NCBI GenBank assembly: GCA_038233815.1
Contig: JBBSVE010000089.1
Span: 1 to 13,658, forward strand
DNA from: JBBSVE01 sp038233815
GTDB taxonomy: Bacteria > Pseudomonadota > Alphaproteobacteria > Rhodobacterales > Rhodobacteraceae
Length of the DNA stretch: 13,658 nt
Direction: 5' to 3'
In this document: piece by piece, positions 7,219 through 13,036 of the stretch
Numbering within the stretch: the stretch's first letter is position 1
Layout: every line of letters begins with the position of its first letter
Translations under genes and position numbers: made by a program
Notes under the pieces: generated by a model
Seen by the model: the letters and a program-made list of their open reading frames with translations, nothing else
Told to the model about the DNA's origin: nothing
Database searches by the model: none

Positions 7219-8595
7219 TCACCCGAGCGGGGCGTTCCGGCCCAGTACCGCGCGGCCCGGACCTTCCACAGCCGAACGCGGCCAGATCACCTCCACGATG
7301 GCCCCGCAGCGGGGCGGCATCTCCTCGGCGGTGAGGAACGGGTCGGATCCGTTGGCGAACGCCACCTCGGCGCCCGAGCGTTCCAGAAGCGTCTTGGCGA
7401 TGAAGAGGCCGAGGCCCATGCCTTCGTATCCGGGCCGCGCGGTGCCGGGCGTCGCGGCCCGTCGCTGGCGCAGGAACGGATCGCCAATCCGGGCCAGAAC
7501 GGCGGCGGGATAGCCCGGCCCGTCGTCGACCACGGTGATCCGCAGCGTATCCGTCGTCCAGCGGACATCGACCCACACGGTCGAGCGCGCGAAATCGACC
7601 GCGTTCTGGATCAGGTTGCGCAGGCCGTGGATCACCTCCGGCTGGCGCCGGATCACGGGTTGTGGTGCGGGATCGCCGTCGAGATCGAAGATCACCGCGC
7701 GACCGCGTGCCAGATGCGGGTCGGCCGCCTCGCGCAGGACCGCCTCCACCGGGGCGTGGCGCAGGTGGAGATCGTCGTTCCCCGCCCGGCCCATGGTCCG
7801 CAGGATATCGCGGCAACGGTCGGCCTCATCCCGGATCAGCTGCGCGTCCTCGGCCTGTTCCGACCCGGGGGGCAACTCCAATATCAGCTCCGCGCTCACC
7901 AGCTTGATCGTGGCGAGCGGCGTGCCCAGTTCGTGCGCCGCCGCTGCCACCACGCCGCCGAGGTCGGTCAGCTTCTGTTCCCGCGCCAGTGCCATCTGGG
8001 TGGCCAGAAGCGCATCCGACATGGCCCGGATCTCGTTCGCGACCCGGTGCGAATAGAGGCTGAGAAACAGAATCCCGATCACGATGGACAGCCAGAACCC
8101 GAACTCGAAAAGGCGCGGGACCGTCAGCGTCCGCCCGTCGCTGAAATGGAGCGGCAGGTGGATGACGGCGGTGAAGCTGACCAGCAGTATCGCCACCACA
8201 CCGAGGATCGCGGTCGTGCGCAGCGTCAGCGCCGAGGCCGAGATCACGACCGGCGCGATAATGAGCAGCGCGAAGGGATTGTTCAGTCCGCCCGTCAGAA
8301 AGATCAGCATGGAGAGCTGCGCCAGATCGAAGAGCAGGAGACTCATCGCTTCGGCCTCCGACAGCCGCCGGGTCTCGGGGAATATCACCGCGAGGACGAG
8401 GTTCGTCATCACCGACAGCGCGACCGCCATGAAGCACGCGCCAAGCGGGATCGACAGGCCGTAGTGGAAATGTACCACCGCGATGGCCGCGGTTTGGCCC
8501 GACACCGCCATCCAGCGCAAGAGAACCAGCGTGCGAAGCCGGAGCCGGTCGCCGCGCCCGAACCGCGTCGGGAGGTCCTGCGCCAGCGTTGCCAT
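7219..8595 (-). CDS. regB: RegB/PrrB, redox-sensing membrane histidine kinase
   Basis: RegB senses the redox state of the quinone pool and electron transport and phosphorylates RegA, controlling respiration, carbon and nitrogen fixation and, in phototrophs, photosynthesis genes. The 458-residue protein has about six membrane segments between residues 22 and 182. The RegB-specific quinone motif GGLNNPF is at 102-108. The H box is AHELGTPLATIKL with H221, and the redox-active cysteine C261 sits in DEADRCRDILRTMG. These equal H225 and C265 of Rhodobacter capsulatus RegB, shifted by four. The kinase domain has the N box (NLIQNAVD, 330s), DDGPG at 357-361 and GMGLGLFIAK at 392-401. The start at ATG 8595 is preceded by AAGGA six bases upstream; further upstream in-frame codons belong to the intergenic region. 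It is divergent from regA and co-directional with divL. Confidence 0.97.
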   Translation of the reverse strand: MATLAQDLPTRFGRGDRLRLRTLVLLRWMAVSGQTAAIAVVHFHYGLSIPLGACFMAVALSVMTNLVLAVIFPETRRLSEAEAMSLLLFDLAQLSMLIFLTGGLNNPFALLIIAPVVISASALTLRTTAILGVVAILLVSFTAVIHLPLHFSDGRTLTVPRLFEFGFWLSIVIGILFLSLYSHRVANEIRAMSDALLATQMALAREQKLTDLGGVVAAAAHELGTPLATIKLVSAELILELPPGSEQAEDAQLIRDEADRCRDILRTMGRAGNDDLHLRHAPVEAVLREAADPHLARGRAVIFDLDGDPAPQPVIRRQPEVIHGLRNLIQNAVDFARSTVWVDVRWTTDTLRITVVDDGPGYPAAVLARIGDPFLRQRRAATPGTARPGYEGMGLGLFIAKTLLERSGAEVAFANGSDPFLTAEEMPPRCGAIVEVIWPRSAVEGPGRAVLGRNAPLG

Positions 8596-8630
8596 CGGGT
8601 GTCCTTGCCTCGTCTCGGGGGAGAGATGCG

Positions 8631-8659
8631 ATGCTAGCGCCGCGAGCGGCCACGTCCAA
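8631..8659 (-). promoter_or_regulatory. Candidate regB promoter
   Basis: On the minus strand TTGGAC (plus 8654-8659) and TAGCAT (plus 8631-8636) are separated by exactly 17 bases, an acceptable sigma-70 pair about 36 bases upstream of the regB start codon. The spacer contains the palindrome GCCGC-GA-GCGGC (8639-8650), a possible regulator site. The -35 matches only TTG of the consensus, so this is a moderate prediction. Confidence 0.4.
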
Positions 8660-8679
8660 CACCGGGAATGGTGCGCCTC

Positions 8680-8695
8680 CGTGGGCAAACCCACG
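8680..8695. repeat. Perfect inverted repeat in the regB/regA divergent region
   Basis: CGTGGG-CAAA-CCCACG has perfect 6-base arms around 4 bases, midway between the two divergent genes and just upstream of the candidate regA -35. An offset second pair, GGTGCG (8670-8675) and CGCACC (8694-8699), overlaps it. It could be an operator for RegA autoregulation or for another factor. It does not match the GCGNC...GNCGC arrangement usually given for RegA/PrrA sites. Confidence 0.4.
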
Positions 8696-8704
8696 CACCG
8701 TGAA

Positions 8705-8732
8705 TTGAAGTGCGCGCGGATGGCCCTAATTC
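8705..8732 (+). promoter_or_regulatory. Candidate regA promoter
   Basis: TTGAAG (8705-8710) and TAATTC (8727-8732) are 16 bases apart, giving a predicted start of transcription about 20 bases before the regA ATG. It lies just beside the inverted repeat at 8680-8695, which would allow a bound regulator to act on it. The -10 match is modest. Confidence 0.35.
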
Positions 8733-8758
8733 CCGTTAAAGTATCATGGGGATATGCG

Positions 8759-9313
8759 ATGTCGGATGAAAGGGTATTGGATCTGGGCCCGGACCGGAGC
8801 CTGCTTCTGGTCGATGATGATGAGCTGTTCCTCAAGCGGCTCTCCAAGGCGATGGAAAAGCGCGGGTTCGAACCGGAGATGGCCAACAGCATCGAAAAGG
8901 GAAAGGACGTGGTCGAATCCCGTCCCCCCGCCTATGCGGTGATCGATCTGAGGCTGGAGGATGGCAACGGGCTCGACGTCGTGGAACTGCTGCGCGAACG
9001 GCGGCCCGATTGCCGGATCGTGGTGCTGACCGGATATGGCGCGATTGCGACCGCGGTCGCGGCTGTCAAGATCGGTGCCACGGATTACCTTTCCAAACCC
9101 GCCGATGCGGACGAGGTGGTCAATGCGCTTCTGGCCAAGGGCGAGACATTGCCAGCCCCGTCCGATCATCCGATGTCGGCCGACCGGGTGCGGTGGGAGC
9201 ATATCCAGCGCGTGTATGAGATGTGCGACCGCAACGTATCGGAAACCGCGCGACGGCTGACGATGCACCGCCGGACCCTGCAACGCATTTTAGCGAAGCG
9301 CAGCCCGCGCTGA
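8759..9313 (+). CDS. regA: RegA/PrrA, redox response regulator
   Basis: RegA is the DNA-binding response regulator phosphorylated by RegB. Length is 184 residues, as in Rhodobacter. The receiver domain has the acidic pocket D19-D21, phospho-acceptor D63 (AVIDLRLEDGNG), T91 and K113. A short proline-rich linker (about 131-140) leads to a Fis-type helix-turn-helix (about residues 143-182), with VRWEHIQRVYEMCDRNVSET and the RRLTMHRRTLQRIL recognition helix nearly invariant in the family. C156, a cysteine reported to be redox-responsive in Rhodobacter RegA, is kept. I chose ATG 8759 because it gives the standard N-terminus and has GGGGAT a few bases before it; ATG 8720 in the same frame would add 13 residues. 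senC, usually next to regA in Rhodobacter, is not here. Confidence 0.97.
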   Translation: MSDERVLDLGPDRSLLLVDDDELFLKRLSKAMEKRGFEPEMANSIEKGKDVVESRPPAYAVIDLRLEDGNGLDVVELLRERRPDCRIVVLTGYGAIATAVAAVKIGATDYLSKPADADEVVNALLAKGETLPAPSDHPMSADRVRWEHIQRVYEMCDRNVSETARRLTMHRRTLQRILAKRSPR

Positions 9314-9327
9314 ATACGAGTGCGGGC
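9303..9327 (+). terminator. Stem-loop over the regA stop codon, possible attenuating terminator
   Basis: GCCCGCGCT (9303-9311) pairs with AGTGCGGGC (9319-9327) through nine pairs including one G-U, with a 7-base loop. TTTT follows after five bases (9333-9336). The stem includes the first base of the regA TGA (9311-9313). The short, displaced T-run makes it a weak terminator at best; it may instead set the ratio of regA to hvrA message or protect the 3' end. Confidence 0.4.
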
Positions 9328-9430
9328 GAAGATTTTCCGATTGATTGATTGCGAGCAACAATTCAATTGCGTGGGCTCGGACTTCGCGTTAGTGCGTGTC
9401 CACAAATCCCGAAAATGACTGGAGAACGAA

Positions 9431-9745
9431 ATGGATATGAAATTGGATGACCTCAGCCTGAAAGACCTGCGGGAGCTGCAAACGCAGGTCAACAAGGCGA
9501 TCGCGAGCTTCGAGGATCGCCGCAAGAAGAATGCAATGTCGGAACTGGAAGACAAGGCCAAGGAATTGGGCTTTTCCCTGTCCGATCTGATGAATTCGAC
9601 GCCGTCGCGCAAACGCTCCGCCGCCGTCCCGAAATATTCCAATCCGGAAAATTCGTCCGATACGTGGTCGGGTCGCGGCAGAAAGCCTCGCTGGTTTACC
9701 GATGCGCTCGCGAGCGGAAAGTCACCCGAGTCCATGATGATCTGA
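9431..9745 (+). CDS. hvrA: HvrA/Spb-like H-NS family nucleoid protein
   Basis: The 104-residue protein has the H-NS family layout of alphaproteobacterial HvrA: a charged, helical, probably coiled-coil oligomerisation region (about residues 6-48), a flexible serine-rich linker (50-76), and the DNA minor-groove motif TWSGRGRKPRWF at 78-89. In Rhodobacter capsulatus HvrA lies after regA and modulates photosynthesis and nitrogen-fixation genes; Spb is the R. sphaeroides equivalent. GGAG (9421-9424) sits six bases before the ATG. The 117 bases between regA and hvrA are AT-richer than their surroundings, with three GATT tandem units (about 9339-9350) and the palindrome CAATT-C-AATTG (9359-9369), where a separate or self-bound promoter may lie. 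The last 24 bases overlap the convergent HD-domain gene. Confidence 0.93.
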   Translation: MDMKLDDLSLKDLRELQTQVNKAIASFEDRRKKNAMSELEDKAKELGFSLSDLMNSTPSRKRSAAVPKYSNPENSSDTWSGRGRKPRWFTDALASGKSPESMMI

Positions 9746-10357
9746 CGGATCCATGGGCGCCGCGCTGCCGGCGCCCATCAGCTCTGCGTGTCGCGCAATG
9801 AAATCGGCGCGGACCTCCACCGGAGGACGGAGCTTCAGGTCGAGCCTGTCGAGGCGGTGGCGGGCGGGATTGACGAACAGCCTGTCCGCCTCGCGCTCCG
9901 TGAACCCGGCGATCCGCACGGCCTCGATCCAGGCGGAAATCCGGTCGGCTTCCTTGATGCGCTTGCGGACGGGTCCGGGTAGGGCCGCGGGCAGGCCAAA
10001 CCGGCGGTGGATCGCCGCCGTTAGCCGTTCGTCCAGCGCGCTGTAGTGCGGACCGACAGCGGCCTTTACCGGGCTGATCATGTCGCCGATGACATATTCC
10101 GGCGCATCGTGCAGCAATGCCGCCAGATGCCAGTGCGCGGGCTGGCCGGGAGCGATAAGGCGAAAGATATCCTCCACGAGCAGCGAATGTTCCGCCACGG
10201 AATAGGGCCAGTCGCCCGAGGTCTGCCCGTTCCAGCGCGCCACGAAAGCGAGCCCGTGCGCGATGTCCTCGATCTCGATATCCATCGGCGTCGGGTCGAG
10301 AAGATCAAGCCTCCGCCCCGAGAGCATCCGCTGCCAAGCGCGGGGTTGTTTCGTCAT
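9722..10357 (-). CDS. HD-domain phosphohydrolase, YfbR-like
   Basis: This 211-residue protein has the HD metal-dependent phosphohydrolase residues: H57 (SVAEHS), H83-D84 (ALLHDAPEY) and D138 (KEADRI). R41-W42 (RWNGQT) precede them, the same order as in the E. coli 5'-deoxynucleotidase YfbR (RW, H, HD, D). A nucleotidase role acting on dNMPs is therefore plausible, but substrate is inferred from family resemblance only. The N-terminus MTKQPRAWQRMLSGRRLDL is, to my memory, typical of Rhodobacteraceae members and supports ATG 10357. The gene is convergent with hvrA and its last 24 bases lie inside hvrA's 3' end. Its upstream side is divergent from a small exported protein across a 134-bp gap. 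Confidence 0.85.
   Translation of the reverse strand: MTKQPRAWQRMLSGRRLDLLDPTPMDIEIEDIAHGLAFVARWNGQTSGDWPYSVAEHSLLVEDIFRLIAPGQPAHWHLAALLHDAPEYVIGDMISPVKAAVGPHYSALDERLTAAIHRRFGLPAALPGPVRKRIKEADRISAWIEAVRIAGFTEREADRLFVNPARHRLDRLDLKLRPPVEVRADFIARHAELMGAGSAAPMDPSDHHGLG
9753..9778. repeat. Strong hairpin just after hvrA, inside the 3' end of the HD gene
   Basis: ATGGGCGCCG (9753-9762) and CGGCGCCCAT (9769-9778) form a perfect 10-bp stem with a 6-base loop, beginning 8 bases after the hvrA stop codon. No T-run follows on either strand, so it is not a standard intrinsic terminator. On the minus strand it encodes residues near the C-terminus of the HD protein. It may help end or stabilise hvrA mRNA. 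Confidence 0.55.
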
Positions 10358-10412
10358 GCCGGGCCAGTCCCTGTCGATTGATCACGCAGTGTCCATAACG
10401 GGAGTGCGCGGG

Positions 10413-10433
10413 TCCGGGAAGGCGATCCGGGAA
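10413..10433. repeat. Short direct repeat in the divergent gap between the HD gene and the exported-protein gene
   Basis: TCCGGGAA occurs at 10413-10420 and again at 10426-10433, with a 13-base period; the bases that follow (GG and CGG) are similar. The gap 10358-10491 must hold both promoters, so a tandem binding site is possible. I see no convincing -35/-10 pair here. Confidence 0.3.
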
Positions 10434-10491
10434 CGGTTTCGCGCCCCGATGCGTTCGCCGTCCGTGAACAAATAGTGACGGATGTGATTGT

Positions 10492-10917
10492 ATGCCTTGG
10501 AAAACGCCCCTCCCGACCCGATTTGCGGCATTGGCCGGCCTTGTTGTCATTCTGGCGGCCCCTGTCAGTGCCTCTCTCTGGCAAGGTCCGACGCCGTCGA
10601 GCGGACCTGCCGCTACGATGGACCTCTCGCGGTTCGACGCCATCATCCGGACGGGTGCCGATCAGCTGGCGACCGATCCCTATTGCGATCAGCGGCCGGT
10701 CGTCCTCATGAACCTGTCGGAAAGCTACGGCGAAAAGCTACAGGAGGCGTATCAGCCCCGCGCCGGGTCTGACGTGGAGATCTCGGCGTCGGACCAGTTC
10801 GGCACATGGACCGCGATCTACACCCGTGCGGACGGGATTGCCTGCGTCGTGACGTCCGGTGTCGGATGGACGGCGGGGTTCGCGCCCGACCTGTCCGTGC
10901 AGGGTGGTGCGGCATAA
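10492..10917 (+). CDS. Small exported protein of unknown function
   Basis: I do not recognise a family for this 141-residue protein. It begins with a clear Sec signal peptide: K4 and R10, a hydrophobic core from about residue 11 to 23, and a likely cleavage site after VSA (residue 27). The mature part is about 114 residues with two cysteines (C65 and C118) that could form a disulfide in the periplasm. The stretch FGTWTAIYTRADGIACVVTSGVGW looks like antiparallel beta strands. The start ATG at 10492 is the one that gives the signal peptide; there is no strong Shine-Dalgarno. It lies 67 bases upstream of ahcY in the same direction, so the two may be co-transcribed, though a shared function is not evident. 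Confidence 0.75.
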   Translation: MPWKTPLPTRFAALAGLVVILAAPVSASLWQGPTPSSGPAATMDLSRFDAIIRTGADQLATDPYCDQRPVVLMNLSESYGEKLQEAYQPRAGSDVEISASDQFGTWTAIYTRADGIACVVTSGVGWTAGFAPDLSVQGGAA

Positions 10918-10960
10918 GGGCCACGATATTGCGGGAGCAGGGGTCGAGTGTTAAGGCACC

Positions 10961-10978
10961 GCTTCAGCATACTGGAGC
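10961..10978 (+). promoter_or_regulatory. ahcY leader hairpin that hides the Shine-Dalgarno sequence
   Basis: GCTTCAG (10961-10967) pairs with CTGGAGC (10972-10978) through seven consecutive pairs (one G-U) around a CATA loop. The 3' arm contains GGAG (10974-10977), the ahcY ribosome-binding site, 7 bases before ATG 10985. A second GGAGCA lies upstream at 10934-10939; its GGAGC could pair with GCTTC instead and free the ribosome-binding site. This two-state layout would allow translational control of ahcY. Whether a ligand is involved is unknown. Confidence 0.45.
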
Positions 10979-10984
10979 AAACCC

Positions 10985-12382
10985 ATGGCAGACTATCATG
11001 TCCGCGACATCGGCCTCGCCGCGTTCGGCCGCAAGGAACTGACAATCGCCGAGACGGAGATGCCCGGTCTGATGGCGCTCCGTCAGGAACTTTCCGACAC
11101 GAAGCCTTTGAAGGGCGCGCGGATCGCCGGATCGTTGCACATGACGATCCAGACGGCGGCGCTGATCGAGACGCTGATCGCACTTGGTGCCGATGTGCGC
11201 TGGGCGTCTTGCAACATTTTCTCCACGCAGGATCATGCTGCGGCGGTCATTGCCGAAGGTGGCACGCCGGTCTTCGCGGTGAAGGGCGAAAGCCTTGCCG
11301 AATATTGGGCCTACACCGACCGTATCTTCCAGTTTGGCGGCGAGGACGGGACATGCAACATGATCCTCGACGACGGGGGGGATGCGACGCTTTACATCCT
11401 GCTCGGCGCGCGGGTCGAGGCGGGGGAAACGGGCCTGATCGACATGCCCACGAGCGACGAGGAGGTCTGCCTCTTCGACCAGATCAGGACGCGGCTCAAA
11501 GCCTCCCCCGGCTGGTTCACGAAACAGCGGGATGCGATTCAGGGCGTGTCGGAGGAGACGACGACCGGCGTTCATCGGCTCTATGACCTCCACAAGAAGG
11601 GTCTGCTGCCGTTCCCGGCGATCAACGTGAACGACAGTGTGACCAAGTCGAAGTTCGACAACAAATATGGCTGCAAGGAAAGCCTCGTCGACGGGATCCG
11701 GCGTGCCACCGACACGATGATGGCCGGCAAGGTGGCCGTGGTCTGCGGCTACGGCGATGTGGGCAAGGGGTCGGCGGCTTCGCTCAGTGGCGCGGGCGCG
11801 CGGGTGAAGGTCACGGAAGTGGACCCGATATGCGCGTTGCAGGCGGCTATGGACGGATATGAGGTCGTCGTGCTGGAGGATGCGGTGGCGGACGCCGACA
11901 TCTTCATCACAACCACCGGCAACCGCGACGTGGTGCGGATCGAGCATATGCGCGCCATGAAGGACATGGCGATCGTCGGCAACATCGGCCATTTCGACAA
12001 CGAGATCCAGGTGGCCTCACTCCGCAATCATAAGTGGACGAATATCAAGGATCAGGTCGACATGATCGAGATGCCGTCCGGGCATCGCATCATCCTCTTG
12101 TCCGAGGGCCGCCTTCTCAACCTCGGCAATGCCACCGGCCATCCGTCCTTCGTCATGTCGGCATCCTTCACCAATCAGGTGCTGGCGCAGATCGAACTCT
12201 GGTGCAACGGCGATGACTACCAGCCCGGGGTCTACATCCTCCCCAAGGCACTTGACGAGAAGGTGGCGCGTCTGCATCTGGCCAAGGTCGGCGTCCGGCT
12301 GACCGAACTCAGCAAGGAGCAGGCCGATTATATCGGCGTCACGGTGGATGGCCCCTTCAAGTCCGATCACTACCGTTACTGA
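10985..12382 (+). CDS. ahcY: S-adenosylhomocysteine hydrolase (adenosylhomocysteinase)
   Basis: AhcY reversibly splits S-adenosylhomocysteine to homocysteine and adenosine using bound NAD+, relieving product inhibition of methyltransferases in the activated methyl cycle. The protein is 465 residues, the usual bacterial length. The substrate domain has HMTIQTA from residue 52, TTTGVHRL near 192 and NVNDSVTKSKFDN at 214-226. The NAD-binding Rossmann domain has GYGDVGKG at 255-262 and GNIGHFDNE at 332-340. The C-terminal KSDHYRY supplies the lysine (K459) and tyrosine (Y463) that reach into the neighbouring subunit's NAD site in the tetramer. GGAG precedes the ATG by 7 bases. ahcY near regA-hvrA is a known Rhodobacter arrangement; here the HD gene and the exported-protein gene separate them. 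Confidence 0.98.
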   Translation: MADYHVRDIGLAAFGRKELTIAETEMPGLMALRQELSDTKPLKGARIAGSLHMTIQTAALIETLIALGADVRWASCNIFSTQDHAAAVIAEGGTPVFAVKGESLAEYWAYTDRIFQFGGEDGTCNMILDDGGDATLYILLGARVEAGETGLIDMPTSDEEVCLFDQIRTRLKASPGWFTKQRDAIQGVSEETTTGVHRLYDLHKKGLLPFPAINVNDSVTKSKFDNKYGCKESLVDGIRRATDTMMAGKVAVVCGYGDVGKGSAASLSGAGARVKVTEVDPICALQAAMDGYEVVVLEDAVADADIFITTTGNRDVVRIEHMRAMKDMAIVGNIGHFDNEIQVASLRNHKWTNIKDQVDMIEMPSGHRIILLSEGRLLNLGNATGHPSFVMSASFTNQVLAQIELWCNGDDYQPGVYILPKALDEKVARLHLAKVGVRLTELSKEQADYIGVTVDGPFKSDHYRY

Positions 12383-12429
12383 CCGCGTCCAGTGTTTGGA
12401 TTTGTCCGATCCCGACTTTGGGTCTACGC

Positions 12430-12456
12430 TCCGCCTGCCTGCGCATGGCAGGCGGA
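12430..12456 (+). repeat. Strong hairpin between ahcY and the DUF2853 gene
   Basis: TCCGCCTGCC (12430-12439) pairs perfectly with GGCAGGCGGA (12447-12456), ten pairs with a 7-base loop. No T-run follows, so it is not a classic terminator. It sits in the 97-bp gap after ahcY and 23 bases before the next start codon. It could protect or delimit the ahcY message or act at the 5' end of the downstream message. Confidence 0.5.
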
Positions 12457-12479
12457 TTGAACAGAGGGAGTTGATCCGA

Positions 12480-12821
12480 ATGAGCAAGCGCGCCGAGTTG
12501 ATCGAGAAATATGCAGAGGATCTGCGCACCAAGTGCAAGATGCAGCCCGACATGGACCTGTTGACGAAAGTGACCATCGGCTGTGGCCCGTCGATCTATA
12601 ATGCCGACAGCGCGACCGTCGCTGCCAGCGACCCGCATGAGCTGGAGACGATCCGCAAGAACTTCCTGATGAAGAAGCTGGGGCTCGCCGACGGTCCAGC
12701 CCTGATGGAGGCGATCAAGGCCGTGGTCGCGACCTACGGCCAATCCGAGCGCAACAAGCATCGCGCGGTCGTCTACTACATGCTCACCAAGCATTTCCGC
12801 AAGGACTCGGTCTACGCCTGA
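12480..12821 (+). CDS. DUF2853 family small protein
   Basis: A 113-residue soluble, largely helical protein that I recognise as the DUF2853 family. It contains LIEKYAEDLR at the start, a CGPSIYNADSATVAASD segment (residues 35-51), a KNFLMKKLG segment (60-68) and the conserved RAVVYYMLTKHF near the end (95-106). No function is established to my knowledge. The start ATG 12480 has GGGAG nine bases upstream; longer in-frame starts would run back into the end of ahcY. It follows ahcY by 97 bp in the same direction with a strong hairpin between. No membrane segment or signal peptide is visible. Confidence 0.8.
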   Translation: MSKRAELIEKYAEDLRTKCKMQPDMDLLTKVTIGCGPSIYNADSATVAASDPHELETIRKNFLMKKLGLADGPALMEAIKAVVATYGQSERNKHRAVVYYMLTKHFRKDSVYA

Positions 12822-12870
12822 CCGCTCCGGGCGTTGTGCCAATTTGAGACGAATTCGCGATGCTTCCTCT

Positions 12871-12899
12871 TTGCGTTTCCCGCGCGATTCGGCTACAAC
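12871..12899 (+). promoter_or_regulatory. Candidate promoter for an orphan transcript
   Basis: TTGCGT (12871-12876) and TACAAC (12894-12899) are 17 bases apart, a plausible sigma-70 promoter in a region with no ORF. It lies 50 bases after the DUF2853 stop codon and points toward the terminator at 12971-13008. The -35 matches three of six consensus bases and the -10 four of six. Confidence 0.4.
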
Positions 12900-12904
12900 G
12901 GTTG

Positions 12905-13008
12905 AACAGGGCAGTATGTCCGGGACCTTTCAAACAGAACACGTGTGGTGCTGAGGGAGCACGTGGGGTGGATGGGGGTCCTGATGGGGTCGGGGCCCCC
13001 ATTTTTTT
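12905..13008 (+). ncRNA. Candidate small RNA of about 104 nt
   Basis: The stretch lies between the promoter-like sequence at 12871-12899 and a strong intrinsic terminator, and holds no convincing ORF. An internal hairpin GTGCT-gaggg-AGCAC is flanked by two copies of the palindrome CACGTG, which can pair with each other instead. The 3' end is the terminator stem with a T-run, as in Hfq-type sRNAs. I do not recognise it as 6S RNA, SRP RNA, tmRNA or RNase P RNA. The alternative is that it is simply the long 3' untranslated region of the DUF2853 message, which could itself be processed to an sRNA. Confidence 0.4.
12971..13008 (+). terminator. Strong rho-independent terminator
   Basis: ATGGGGGTCCT (12972-12982) pairs with GGGGCCCCCAT (12992-13002) through eleven pairs, two of them G-U, with a 9-base loop. 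TTTTTTT runs from 13002 to 13008. The T-run is on the plus strand only, so it ends rightward transcription (DUF2853 message or the candidate sRNA) and not the leftward EVE gene. Confidence 0.85.
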
Positions 13009-13036
13009 GCCCCAGACATCCGCCCATCCGAATCCA

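Noticed and set aside
8596..8892. Extension of regB upstream of position 8595.
   Set aside because: The extra residues are serine/arginine-rich, run into regA, and lack homology; ATG 8595 has an AAGGA site and the standard RegB length.
10377..10386. TTGATCA-like sequence as an FnrL site in the HD/exported-protein gap.
   Set aside because: The second half ATCAA is missing at the required four-base spacing.
12402..12430. TTGTCC-N17-TACGCT as a promoter for the DUF2853 gene.
   Set aside because: Both hexamers match only half of the consensus, and the predicted start would fall inside the hairpin stem; co-transcription with ahcY is as likely.
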